Assembly: GCF_015244745.1 (NCBI RefSeq)
Contig: NZ_JABCQI010000006.1
Span: 182,896 to 246,895, forward strand
Origin: Gluconobacter cadivus
Lineage (GTDB): Bacteria; Pseudomonadota; Alphaproteobacteria; Acetobacterales; Acetobacteraceae
Length of the DNA: 64,000 nt
Direction: 5' to 3'
Position numbers and translations under genes: made by a program. The notes under the pieces were generated by a model that saw only the letters and a list, made by a program, of their open reading frames with translations, ran no database searches and was not told where the DNA came from. Of the stretch, positions 19,849-28,137 are shown piece after piece (the stretch's first letter is position 1; each line of letters opens with the position of its first letter).

Positions 19849-20424
19849 CTGTTTTTGATGGACGGGCCTTGATCGTCTTTAGAGCAGTTCCCTACGATCC
19901 GGGACCGATCAACACGGGCGATGCCGGTAATCATCACAGTGCGGCATTAGAGGGCTATAGCGTAGACGTAGTGCTCATCATCATTGGGCGTGGCCCGCGT
20001 GATGAGATTCGAACCTCGACTGGGTAGAATGCGGGTGCAAGTCCGCTATCCGTCTTTGCGGGAAGAGCGTTGGATGATGCATGTCCGCTACGCGGAAAAC
20101 GACTCGAGCAAATGTATGTCTGAGAAGTAGGCGTAAACGGACCTGCTGCTTCCGCCTACATGTCGGACATCGCGGACGCAATATTCACCTTCGAAAAGCC
20201 GACATGAGTGTGGAACATGCGAAGCCAACGTTCGTCCTACCACTCCCATGCGCGGCTGGAGGTTCTTGCCGAAAGCTGCCGGATAGCTTCTGCCTGTCAA
20301 AAAGGAGGGAAATCGCGTGATCTCTATTTTGAAAAATTGAATTCAATAAACTATGAGTATTTTTGATTGCTTAAAACAAAAACATAACTCAGCATTGCCA
20401 GCATAAATATATAAGGGAAATCCT
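19849..20424. other. Intergenic region with a copy of an interspersed repeat
   Basis: No convincing gene. A 29-base segment at 20131-20159 is the reverse complement of 63858-63886 with two mismatches. The motif ATGTCCGC or ATGTCGG occurs several times (about 20050, 20160, 20197). Base composition falls sharply after about 20330. Confidence 0.5.
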
Positions 20425-20884
20425 GTGCAAATATCTCCGTTCCAATTTAGTGTCGACTTAGGAACTGCCTGCTCCGTTTTGGGGGCATGTTTTTTTCAAC
20501 AGGAGAAAATATTTAGTAAATCTTCATCGGAATGATATTAGTAAAGAATATCTTATTTACTCAAGAAAACTAATAGAATTCATATCGAAATTTGAACGTG
20601 TATATCAAGATCAATCTACGGTTTCAAATAATATCGATGCAGACCCAAATGATTTAATTCAGTTGGTTAATGAAATTATACTTTACTCCGATCTTGTGGC
20701 GATTCCAGCGCTAAAAATAAACAATGATAAAGTAAAGGTGATTGAGATGATAGAATTGGTAACCTCCTTAAGGAAATGGAACGAGAATTTCGTAGTTGGA
20801 TTTATTGAGAAAAAACCATATTATATTAAGTATAAAGAACCCTGCAAAATAGTTGGCGAAATATATTCTGGAATACTAAAGTAA
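20425..20884 (+). pseudogene. Low-GC gene remnant, apparently frameshifted
   Basis: A frame from GTG 20425 (start VQISPFQFSVDLG) runs to a stop near 20534. A second frame one base over, open from 20462, runs to TAA 20884 and ends in KYKEPCKIVGEIYSGILK. Reading the two together across the seven-T run at 20490-20496 gives one continuous, mostly helical protein of about 150 residues, so a one-base insertion is likely. The sequence is much richer in A+T than anything nearby, which suggests foreign origin. No family is recognised. Confidence 0.4.
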
Positions 20885-21044
20885 TTTTTTGTTTAGGTGA
20901 CTCATTCAGGCGGGTCGGAGTTGCTCCAACGAGTTATCTATCCGGTTGACGGCGACGTCCGCGTTGATGCTCTTTGCGCAAAAAGCGGACAGACCGTAAT
21001 CCCTCCCTAAGCGCCTGTCCTACGCCATCAACGGGTACGCCGGG

Positions 21045-22448
21045 TCAGATGATTCCGTCCCGGTCGGCACTTCCGTGCCCGGTAACAACCGCCCTGATGA
21101 TCGCGAGCGCGCGATCCAGTTCTTCCCTGCTTTCCGGGGCACCGAGACAGAGGCGCAGGCCGGTATCCGCCTGAGAGCAGACCGCAGACGCGTCAGGGGG
21201 CGTGACTTCCACACCGGCGCGCAGCAGTCGCGCGGTCACCCGTTCGGCGTTGAGCGCGGACATGGGCATCCAGGCATGAGGCGAATGCGAGGCGCCCGGT
21301 CGCGCAACAAGATCACCCAGTACGAAACGTGACTGATTCCACCGGGCTGTTGCTTCTGCCTGAACGGCCTGTGCGATGGCATCAATCCGGCCATCTTCGA
21401 CCCACTGGCTGAACACCAGCGCTCCCAACGCAGGCGGGCAGTACCCCAGAGCCCGGATACCCCGCATGAGCCTTTCCCGTGGCAGATCGGGCGGAAGCGC
21501 CAGAAAGGCCAGACGGAAGCCCGGACAGATTCCTTTGGAGAGACTGGCAAGATACAATGTCCGTTCGGGCGCGTAGGACACGATCAGACGCGGGCGTTCG
21601 GAGTAAGCGTAGTAGGCATCGTCCTCCAGAATCAGCAGATCACGTGCTCTTGCGACAGCCGCGATCTCCTTCCGGCGCTGCTCCGACATGGTCCGGGTCG
21701 TCGGATTGTGAAGCGTCGGCAGCGTGAAGAGCAGACGACTGCCGGTTTCCGCTGCTGCCCGGTCAACAGCCTCGGGCAGCAGCCCTTCGTCATCCATCGG
21801 CAGGCCCCGCAATTTCAGGCCCAGATGGTCCGCCGCCATGCGTGCGCCGTAAAACGTCGAGGACTCACACAGAACGGTATCGCCTGGAGCGCAGAACGAC
21901 GAGAAAACCAGTGCAATAGCGTGCTGGCCACCGTTGCACTGGATCAGATTTCCGGCGTCAAAATCCAGTCCGTAATGCCGTACGATCCATTGCGCCCCGG
22001 CTTCCCGGACATGTGCCAAACCCGCGCCCTGAATGTAATGGAGGGCAGGATCGAGCGCTCCACGCGCCATGAGTGCGGCCAAAGCAGCATTCAGGTCCGC
22101 CATCAGGGGAACGGGTGGTGGCGTATTGCACCGTAGGTCGATCGGTCCACTTCTGCTTTGTCCCGCGACAGAACCGCGCTCCATCGTGGGAACATCCGGG
22201 ACGGCAGGTAATGCACCCCGTACGAACGATCCACGCCCGACGTGAGCGGACAAGAGCCCCCGCCGTTCTGCTTCCGCATAGGCTCGCGTCACGCTTCCTA
22301 CGCTCACACCCAGCCGGAACGCCAGATCACGTTGGGGGGGCAGCTTTGTGCCGGGAACGAGCTGTCCCGTCTTGATATCCTGCGCCATGGCCAGGACAAG
22401 CCGCTCGTACAGTGGCATGGGGCCGGATTGAAGTTCGGGTTGCCACAT
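21045..22448 (-). CDS. MocR/GntR-type regulator with aminotransferase domain
   Basis: 467 residues. The N-terminal winged helix is of GntR type (PLYERLVLAMAQDIKTGQLV, then LPPQRDLAFRLGVSVGSVTR). The rest is a fold-type I PLP aminotransferase with ILEDDAYYAYSE and the PLP lysine in SLSKGICPGFRLAFL. MocR proteins act as PLP-sensing regulators, commonly of a divergent gene. Here the divergent neighbours are the urcA-like gene and a PhzF-family gene at 22571-23847, the probable targets. The start at ATG 22448 has no close competitor. Confidence 0.92.
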   Translation of the reverse strand: MWQPELQSGPMPLYERLVLAMAQDIKTGQLVPGTKLPPQRDLAFRLGVSVGSVTRAYAEAERRGLLSAHVGRGSFVRGALPAVPDVPTMERGSVAGQSRSGPIDLRCNTPPPVPLMADLNAALAALMARGALDPALHYIQGAGLAHVREAGAQWIVRHYGLDFDAGNLIQCNGGQHAIALVFSSFCAPGDTVLCESSTFYGARMAADHLGLKLRGLPMDDEGLLPEAVDRAAAETGSRLLFTLPTLHNPTTRTMSEQRRKEIAAVARARDLLILEDDAYYAYSERPRLIVSYAPERTLYLASLSKGICPGFRLAFLALPPDLPRERLMRGIRALGYCPPALGALVFSQWVEDGRIDAIAQAVQAEATARWNQSRFVLGDLVARPGASHSPHAWMPMSALNAERVTARLLRAGVEVTPPDASAVCSQADTGLRLCLGAPESREELDRALAIIRAVVTGHGSADRDGII

Positions 22449-22526
22449 ATCCGGCTCCGTTAGTGTTATTGGAATAGGACAATATAGTGATTGAACTCTT
22501 TTGAGGAGTTGTCAATCTAGAACAAT

Positions 22527-22538
22527 CGAATCGATTCG
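22527..22538. promoter_or_regulatory. Palindrome CGAATCGATTCG in the mocR-urcA divergent promoter
   Basis: A perfect 12-base palindrome sits between the two divergent starts. ATTGT-N6-ACAAT (22544-22559), another inverted repeat, follows it. Either could be the MocR binding site. Confidence 0.45.
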
Positions 22539-22570
22539 TCTTCATTGTACTATAACAATAAGGCCTTCTC

Positions 22571-23005
22571 ATGTTGCAATCAGTCACGGACCTCGCACGC
22601 CTGCGACCTGAGGCAAGTATCTCCACACAGATCCCGGAAATGGTGAAAGCGTTGGGAGTGCTCAACGCAATCTTCACAGGGCTGTTGCTTCTCATGGCCA
22701 TCCATAAACCTGCCTTGGCACAGGAGGCCGAAGACAGTCCGGATCCGGTCTATGTTTCCTATGTTCGTCAGGATCTGAGCGATCCTGCCAGAGCACGGCG
22801 CCTGCTGGTCAGGATCGACAGAGCCGCCCTGAAAGCCTGCGGAGCCATGGATGGTCTTTCCATTCCGACGCAGGAACTGATCATACGATCAGACTGCCAT
22901 CATGAAACCTTTAACCGAACGGTGGCGGCCTTCCACAGCCCGGCACTGACCCATCTGGCCGGCGCAATCGATCCATGGATCGGCCCGACAACGCAGGAAC
23001 CCTGA
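22571..23005 (+). CDS. UrcA-family exported protein
   Basis: 144 residues. A hydrophobic segment (residues about 35-50, ending KPALAQEAE) is a likely signal peptide with cleavage after ALA. The mature part has the UrcA pattern: VYVSYVRQDLSDPARARRLL, then RAALKACG, with paired cysteines (KACG and SDCH). UrcA proteins are small secreted proteins of unknown function in alphaproteobacteria. It is probably co-transcribed with the PhzF gene two bases downstream. The N-terminus is longer than usual, so a later start is possible. Confidence 0.75.
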   Translation: MLQSVTDLARLRPEASISTQIPEMVKALGVLNAIFTGLLLLMAIHKPALAQEAEDSPDPVYVSYVRQDLSDPARARRLLVRIDRAALKACGAMDGLSIPTQELIIRSDCHHETFNRTVAAFHSPALTHLAGAIDPWIGPTTQEP

Positions 23006-23007
23006 CG

Positions 23008-23847
23008 ATGGACCTCACTTTCAAGCAGGTGGACGTTTTTTCCGCCGAGCCCTTTCGGGGTAATCCTCTCGCTGTCATCGTTGGGGCGGATGGCCTGCCT
23101 GATGTCCAGATGGAGCAAATCGCGAACTGGACCAATCTCAGCGAGACGACCTTTCTTCTCAGGCCGACGCACCCGGATGCCGATTATCGTGTGCGGATCT
23201 TCACGCCACAGACTGAACTGCCTTTTGCCGGGCATCCAACGCTCGGAAGCGCATTCGTCTGGCAGTCTCTGGGAGGCACACCGAAATCCGATGCGATCAT
23301 ACAGGAATGCGGTGCGGGTCTTGTTCCGGTGTGCAGACAGGCCGAGCGACTTTCCTTTGCCGCTCCGCCAAGGCGCCGGAGCGGCCCTGTCGGACAGGAT
23401 GATCTGACGCATGCTTTCACGGCTTTACGTCTGGCACCTGACGATATTCTCGATGCGCAATGGGCGGATAACGGCCCCGGCTGGATGGTCCTGCGACTGC
23501 GCAGCTGCGGGGACGTTCTGGCCGTTCAGCCGGACTGGCAGATGCTGAAGGGGCAGCGCGTGGGTATTGTCGGTGCGTGGGATCCCGTTCGTGACGGAAC
23601 AAATGCCCAGTTTGAGGTAAGAGCCTTTGTCGGAGACGGACAGGGGTGGGAGGATCCGGTGACCGGAAGTCTCAATGCCGGGATTGCTCAATGGCTGATC
23701 GAAAGCGGCGTCGCACCAGCGCAGTATGTGGCAAGTCAGGGCGCCGCATTAGGAAGAGCCGGGCGCGTTTTCGTAGAGAAGGTCGATGACGATATCTGGA
23801 TCGGTGGGGATGTCGTCACCCGCATTGCCGGGACGATCACCGTATAA
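23008..23847 (+). CDS. PhzF-family isomerase/epimerase
   Basis: 279 residues from ATG 23008, chosen because the family begins with MDLTFKQVDVFS. The frame is open 11 codons upstream. Motifs are FRGNPLAV, the catalytic Glu region NLSETTFLL (about residue 46), TELPFAGHPTLGSA, and GRAGRVFV near the end. The diaminopimelate-epimerase-like fold carries out proton transfers on small acids; the physiological substrate is unknown. It lies downstream of the UrcA gene under likely MocR control. Confidence 0.9.
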   Translation: MDLTFKQVDVFSAEPFRGNPLAVIVGADGLPDVQMEQIANWTNLSETTFLLRPTHPDADYRVRIFTPQTELPFAGHPTLGSAFVWQSLGGTPKSDAIIQECGAGLVPVCRQAERLSFAAPPRRRSGPVGQDDLTHAFTALRLAPDDILDAQWADNGPGWMVLRLRSCGDVLAVQPDWQMLKGQRVGIVGAWDPVRDGTNAQFEVRAFVGDGQGWEDPVTGSLNAGIAQWLIESGVAPAQYVASQGAALGRAGRVFVEKVDDDIWIGGDVVTRIAGTITV

Positions 23848-23921
23848 GCAGTTGGAACCAGCGGGGGGCCTGTTCACTGTGACAGGGAAAGCGAAAAGGA
23901 AGCATTCCCTGTTTCGGGTTC

Positions 23922-24251
23922 TTACCCGATCAGAAGCCGAACTCGCTCGCGTACTGCTTCAAGTTCGCCTTCAGAAACCCGGCCTTTATGCTTTGCCCGT
24001 CTGGCACGCCAGTCAAGACTGCGAACCTGATCAGAGAGAACGACGCTTGTCGGTTCTCCTGCCAAGGGGACTTCAAAAGGATACCCTTTGACTTTTGTCG
24101 TTGTCGGGCAACAGACGATCATCCCGGATTTTTTGTTATAGCTTGTGGGAGACAGTACGACAGCCGGGCGATGTCCGGCCTGTTCACGCCCTGCCTGAGG
24201 ATCAAACTCCAGCCAGACAATGTCTCCGCAGTCTGGCACCCACGCCGACAT
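23922..24251 (-). CDS. mazF: MazF/PemK-type mRNA interferase toxin
   Basis: 109 residues. The family opening is present (WVPDCGDIVWLEFDPQAGREQ, split here at residues 4-24), with GHRPAVVLSP and the conserved VVLSDQVRSLDW. MazF cuts mRNA at short sequences when the antitoxin is lost. The start ATG (24251) directly follows the mazE stop (24252-24254), so the pair is one operon. On a plasmid it serves as a stability module. Confidence 0.94.
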   Translation of the reverse strand: MSAWVPDCGDIVWLEFDPQAGREQAGHRPAVVLSPTSYNKKSGMIVCCPTTTKVKGYPFEVPLAGEPTSVVLSDQVRSLDWRARRAKHKGRVSEGELEAVRERVRLLIG

Positions 24252-24494
24252 TTACCAAATCTCTCCACCGACTTCAGATCCAAAATTCACTTCACCATGG
24301 CGGTTATCATCCGTAATCGCAGCGGTCAGGGCTTCCAGAGAAAGGGTATCAGGTCGAACCGGCTGAATGATGATGCGCCCATCTTCTTCCCGGACATCAA
24401 CAGCCTGGTTAACATGCAGGCGAACAGCTTCAAGGATATTGGCGGGCAAACGAATGGCGGCGCTGTTTCCCCATTTCCGAACGGTTCCAAGCAT
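24252..24494 (-). CDS. mazE: MazE/PemI-type antitoxin
   Basis: 80 residues with the AbrB-type swapped-hairpin DNA-binding domain (VRKWGNSAAIRLPANILEAV) and an acidic C-terminal tail that would wrap MazF. It binds its own promoter, where two overlapping palindromes sit at 24511-24534. Confidence 0.93.
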   Translation of the reverse strand: MLGTVRKWGNSAAIRLPANILEAVRLHVNQAVDVREEDGRIIIQPVRPDTLSLEALTAAITDDNRHGEVNFGSEVGGEIW

Positions 24495-24510
24495 TGGATC
24501 TCTCCTATGT

Positions 24511-24534
24511 GTATCTACATAGTAGATACTATGT
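24511..24534. promoter_or_regulatory. mazE operator: two interleaved palindromes
   Basis: GTATCTA-CATAG-TAGATAC (24511-24529) overlaps ACATAGT-AGAT-ACTATGT (24517-24534), 16 bases upstream of the mazE start. The alternating palindromes are like those bound by MazE/MazEF in autoregulation. Confidence 0.75.
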
Positions 24535-24540
24535 CAGTAA

Positions 24541-24740
24541 GCTCCGCTTCAAGCCGAAAATGGACAAATGTCCGCTTTTAGCGGATCAGACCTACGAAGC
24601 GGACATTCCGCAAGCCCCCCCTGATCTGCCTGTCTGCTCCGTGATGCAGGAGCAGACAGGCAGCAGTCGCCTACTTCCCGGCCGGTTAGATGCAGGCTAC
24701 ATGCTTCTCGAAAGCGGACGTTTACAGATAGTTCGGCTGA
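24541..24740 (-). repeat. Interspersed hairpin repeat, copy A
   Basis: Contains a perfect hairpin with 15-base arms (CTGCCTGTCTGCTCC, 24626-24640, and its complement 24649-24663) and an 8-base loop. The reverse complement matches copy B at 52135-52245 over the hairpin, the flanking GTAGGCGACTG and the trailing GATCAGGGG. ATGTCCGCTTT motifs flank it. Confidence 0.8.
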
Positions 24741-25111
24741 CAAACATTGAGGGCCTGTATGACGATCTCACCAAATTCCTGATCGCTGGTGATTTCGAAC
24801 TGAGTGACCGGACGAACCTGAAGGAACATCTTTTAAACGGAAAAACTCTTCTACTTGATCTCAGTAAGAGCGATTCTTTGCGAAAATTTTCTGATTGTTA
24901 TCAGGATTAGCTTTCTTACATCGCTTGTAATGCGAAGGGCTATTGGGGCCTTTATGCCCCGCTCATTCGTCCTGATAGCTTTATTGCCTGGGCAAGCGAT
25001 AATTCTTCAGATGATTCTAAAGCGATATAGGCATTATCCAAATTCCTTATTGTTTCGCCCAACAAGCAATATTTGGCCTTATCTTTATTTTCCGAATCAA
25101 TAGGTATATAT
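24741..25111. other. Intergenic region downstream of repeat copy A, possible gene tail
   Basis: An open frame on the plus strand (24726-24910) could encode a C-terminal fragment (LTNIEGLYDDLTKFLIAGDF and onward), but it is continuous only with repeat DNA upstream and has no credible start, so it may be a gene remnant. From 24911 to 25111 I see nothing. Confidence 0.35.
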
Positions 25112-26035
25112 TTAACGCCCTAGTATACGTCTCTCTGGCACTGGAGGAGGGGAGGGGTATAGTATCAACCCTTTTTCCATATCAACATCTACGTGTGCTT
25201 CTGGATAAACAGAGAGGGCTAGTTTTAGTGGGCCTGTAATATCACGTTTGAAGTCACGCATACGCGCATATTCTGGTCCAAACTGCCCTTTGAAAGCATG
25301 CCACGAGATAGATACTGGTTCTTTGAGTATATGTAGCCTGTAAGCTAACCAAATATATGTATCTATCGCTTTTGATTTTCCGGATATTTGACGAATCGCT
25401 ACTTCCCGAAGTGGCAGAGGGTGGTCAATCAAGCTTTCGTAAAAACTTTCGTCTAAACGAACAACTTCTCTCCAAAACGAAGGTTGATTTTCATCCTCTT
25501 GAATTGGAAAGATTGCATCCCGTACAAATGCCCCATTACTAACCATTTTCGCTCCATTGTGGACACGAAAAAATGTTAGCCTGCACTGACTTATTCTTTT
25601 TGCTTGGTCTCTTACGGAATTATAAGTTTTCCCACCAACAGTAATTCCCATTACTTTAAGCCAAGCATTCATCGAAGAGCCAAGTTCGACTTCACGAGAT
25701 TGTGTTTTTACTGCTTGAGTTTGTAAATAGAGGAGAATCATACGAGCCATTGACCCGTATGGAATACCAACGGGAGTTTTGTCGTCGTTTAAGCCGCTTT
25801 CAATAAGAAGCTTGATTCCTCCGCCTTCACGTTCCCATACGGTTTCTTCAGTCTTTTTATGAGGCAGAGCAGCCATCGCAAAGCCCGAATGAGTGATGCC
25901 AATTTGTAAAGCTTCATCACTTAATACTTCATGAGCAGCATCGACACATACACGGCTTAGCTGCCCATCGAGAGACGCCTGTCGCCGAGCTTCATGGAGT
26001 CCATGGCGTTCAAGAAGGTTGTGTATTTCACCCAT
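25112..26035 (-). CDS. repA: RepA-type plasmid replication initiator
   Basis: 307 residues from ATG 26035. An in-frame GTG at 26101 would extend it by 22 residues, but that stretch contains an iteron and lacks a good ribosome site, whereas GGAAAG precedes 26035. The sequence fits the RepA family of alphaproteobacterial plasmids (PF04796-like): ALPHKKTEETVWEREGGGIK, then PYGSMARMILLYLQT, ELGSSMNAWLKVMG, and SWHAFKGQFGPEY. It would bind the adjacent iterons and recruit host replication proteins. Its codon use is less GC-rich than its neighbours. Confidence 0.88.
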   Translation of the reverse strand: MGEIHNLLERHGLHEARRQASLDGQLSRVCVDAAHEVLSDEALQIGITHSGFAMAALPHKKTEETVWEREGGGIKLLIESGLNDDKTPVGIPYGSMARMILLYLQTQAVKTQSREVELGSSMNAWLKVMGITVGGKTYNSVRDQAKRISQCRLTFFRVHNGAKMVSNGAFVRDAIFPIQEDENQPSFWREVVRLDESFYESLIDHPLPLREVAIRQISGKSKAIDTYIWLAYRLHILKEPVSISWHAFKGQFGPEYARMRDFKRDITGPLKLALSVYPEAHVDVDMEKGLILYPSPPPVPERRILGR

Positions 26036-26072
26036 GAACGTGACTTTCCATGGCCGGCGATCGGGTGTCAAT

Positions 26073-26400
26073 TTGGACTTTGCTCGCGGCCATTTCTCCA
26101 CAGCATTCCTTTGGACTTCACTCGCCGTGGTTTGGACTCTGCTCGCATGATCTAGGAAGATTATTAGATATATCTATTAGATATGTGCGACCAGAGTCCA
26201 AGGGATAACCGCCATTATAGCGAGCAAAGTCCAAGAAATGAGCGAGGAGATCCCAAGGGATAACTGTTTTAAATTCAAATCGCTGTGGATTACCGCTGTC
26301 GGCAATGAGCGAGGAAAGTCCAAGAGGGCGCGAGAAGAGTCCAAAAGGTGTGAAAGAGGATGATGCGGACAGCGAGGGGGATAGAGCGAGAAGAGTCCAA
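26073..26400. repeat. Iteron array of the replication origin (nine 15-base repeats)
   Basis: Consensus GCGAGnAnAGTCCAA. Three copies face one way (26073-26087, 26111-26125, 26132-26146). Six face the other (26187-26201, 26220-26234, 26242-26256, 26309-26323, 26330-26344, 26386-26400). Adjacent copies are mostly 21-22 bases apart, two helical turns. AT-rich segments lie between the two sets (26150-26185). This is the likely oriV and the copy-control site for RepA. Confidence 0.85.
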
Positions 26401-26597
26401 ACAACTGAGTGGCACATTAAGCTGGCCGTTCGGCGGTGCAAAAATTTCTCATCGTACCGTTTGAATAGAGAACCAAACATATTGATTCTAATGGCCTAAT
26501 TTCTAAATGTAGGATAAAATTAGCCATAACTTCAGTGAGATATCGAAGATATTTCTGAAACCGCTGAGTGCGACAGTAAGCTTGCCGGGATAGCTAG
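26401..26597. other. AT-rich stretch beyond the iterons
   Basis: No gene seen. The sequence is A+T-rich and may be the unwinding element or leader part of the origin. Confidence 0.35.
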
Positions 26598-27356
26598 TCA
26601 GGGACGATCAACTGCAAATGTTCGTGGCAGGTGCAACTGTCTAAGACATAATTCTCCTCGTTTTTCAAGTTCCAAAACGGCCGAAAGATGAGCAGCCCAC
26701 TCGGCCTTGCGCTGGGTGAGGCTTTGAAGACTTCCTCGGGGAGAAAGACTAATCACGCCCTCGACAATATCCCACGTGCTCTCCGGATGGTCTCGAACCT
26801 TTTGCTGCCACCACGCCATGGCGTTCTGAACAGAAAGTCGGGGTTCGAAGGAGGGCTGGAAGATAGTCTCTGAAGGCACCAGCTTTGCCCGTCTACGGGA
26901 CATTGATAAAAGCGCGTCCAGCAGATCCCGGATGAGGATTGAAGATATTGTCTCAGCAGGAGAACGCGAGAGGGGTAGTTTCCCGCGTCTAAAAACACTT
27001 TCGCCCAGCACAGGCCGAGTTTCAAAGTGCTCCACGGCTTGCAAAAGCGTCTCTTTTCGAAGCAGGTCCGGTTGGATCTGCTCGGCTGCTGAGTGGGCGG
27101 CAAGGTGCTCTTCAGTATCCTCTCGAAGTAGAAGAGCTGAGCGCATTTGAAGAAGGGTCGCTGCGAGAACAAGATCGTTGGCAGTCTGCTCAAGCGGACG
27201 GGTGTCGAACTGCTCTTCCACACAGATCAGAAACTGGTCGATGAGGTCAAGCAGCGGCAGGGTCCGAAGATCAAGCGCGCGACGGCGTACGGCCTGCAAC
27301 AACGCGTCCAGCGGCCCCTGCCAGACGCCAACCTCCAGAAGGATGTCATCAGACAT
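26598..27356 (-). CDS. scpA: ScpA-like kleisin (segregation and condensation protein A)
   Basis: 252 residues from ATG 27356. The frame is open much further upstream, but that part overlaps the preceding gene. The family start is clear: DDILLEVGVWQGPLDALLQA, then LDLRTLPLLDLIDQFL and LVLAATLLQMRSALLL. The C-terminal winged-helix domain follows (DIVEGVISLSPRG and on). Chromosomal ScpA links SMC heads with ScpB. No SMC gene is seen in this window, so this plasmid copy may use the host SMC or act differently. It overlaps the upstream gene by eight bases. Confidence 0.85.
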   Translation of the reverse strand: MSDDILLEVGVWQGPLDALLQAVRRRALDLRTLPLLDLIDQFLICVEEQFDTRPLEQTANDLVLAATLLQMRSALLLREDTEEHLAAHSAAEQIQPDLLRKETLLQAVEHFETRPVLGESVFRRGKLPLSRSPAETISSILIRDLLDALLSMSRRRAKLVPSETIFQPSFEPRLSVQNAMAWWQQKVRDHPESTWDIVEGVISLSPRGSLQSLTQRKAEWAAHLSAVLELEKRGELCLRQLHLPRTFAVDRP

Positions 27357-28134
27357 CGTAAAGCGGGCGGATGGAAATGCTGAGGTCGGGCCATTGGATT
27401 GCGATTGCCTGAAGGGCCGGCCAAGGCGTCCAGTCCGCGGACCAGAAAGAAACACTCCAATGGGTGAAGCTTCTCTTCGGATGCCCAGATATTTCTTCAA
27501 CCTGCTGTAGTGGTCGTGAGGTTCCCCAGTGTTTCCACAACCATGCTTGTGTCGCGGGGGCGGTGGGGCCGAGAGAGAGAAGATCCAGAGGCAGCGGGCA
27601 GAGGGCGTTGAGGTCAAACGGGACGGCGCCGGTTCCTGCTTCCCGGGTAAGAAGTCCCTTTTGGCTTTGAACAATCTGATCGATCAAAGCGGTCGTCCGG
27701 ACGTCCCCGACGAGAAAGATCCCTCTCAGATCTTCGGGGTTGGTGACATCTGGCCCCCAGGAGAGACGGCCAGTCCCCGCTGCCGCCGCCCGGAACCGGG
27801 CCAACCCGGCTTCCGGTCCTGTGACAGTCAAGACATGCGCCAGCCAGTCTGGCTGGGGATTGAAAAGGGGCGGAGAGGGAAGGACCCGCGGTTCTGCGAG
27901 CCCTGACCCCGAGATTGAAAACGCCGTGCCGCTCGCGGGTGGTCTGGGGGCATGGCGAGGAAACGGCAGACGGGTGGGAAGACGAAACCCGGCATCTGGT
28001 TCCTCATGCTCCGTCAGGGTCTGCTCACTGTAGCGGTGAGCAATCGGCCGCGCTTCGAGCTCCAGCCGATAAGCTTCCAGGCGTGCGACCGTGGCATCAA
28101 CATCTGCGATAATCTCAGCAATCGTTTGGGGCAC
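27349..28134 (-). CDS. Unknown protein in the recombinase-scpA operon
   Basis: 261 residues. It begins with a helical segment (IAEIIADVDATVARLEAYRL), followed by a Pro/Arg-rich linker, then a compact domain (residues about 95-261) with many Trp. No membrane segment. The start is three bases after the recombinase stop and the end overlaps scpA, so it belongs to that operon. I do not recognise a family. Confidence 0.7.
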   Translation of the reverse strand: MPQTIAEIIADVDATVARLEAYRLELEARPIAHRYSEQTLTEHEEPDAGFRLPTRLPFPRHAPRPPASGTAFSISGSGLAEPRVLPSPPLFNPQPDWLAHVLTVTGPEAGLARFRAAAAGTGRLSWGPDVTNPEDLRGIFLVGDVRTTALIDQIVQSQKGLLTREAGTGAVPFDLNALCPLPLDLLSLGPTAPATQAWLWKHWGTSRPLQQVEEISGHPKRSFTHWSVSFWSADWTPWPALQAIAIQWPDLSISIRPLYDV

Positions 28135-28137
28135 GAC

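Noticed and set aside
19985..20040. Second tRNA-like fragment around ATTCGAACCTCG
   Set aside because: A T-loop-like string alone; no stem pairing or acceptor end around it.
24494..24910. 138-residue plus-strand frame through repeat copy A
   Set aside because: Its first part is translated repeat DNA, and its start overlaps the mazE start region; only the tail might be a gene remnant.
26073..26400. CRISPR-like array
   Set aside because: The repeats are 15 bases, in both orientations, with short irregular spacing next to repA, so they are iterons.
26118..26480. 120-residue minus-strand frame upstream of repA
   Set aside because: It is made of iteron DNA, which explains its repeated Ser/Leu-rich composition.
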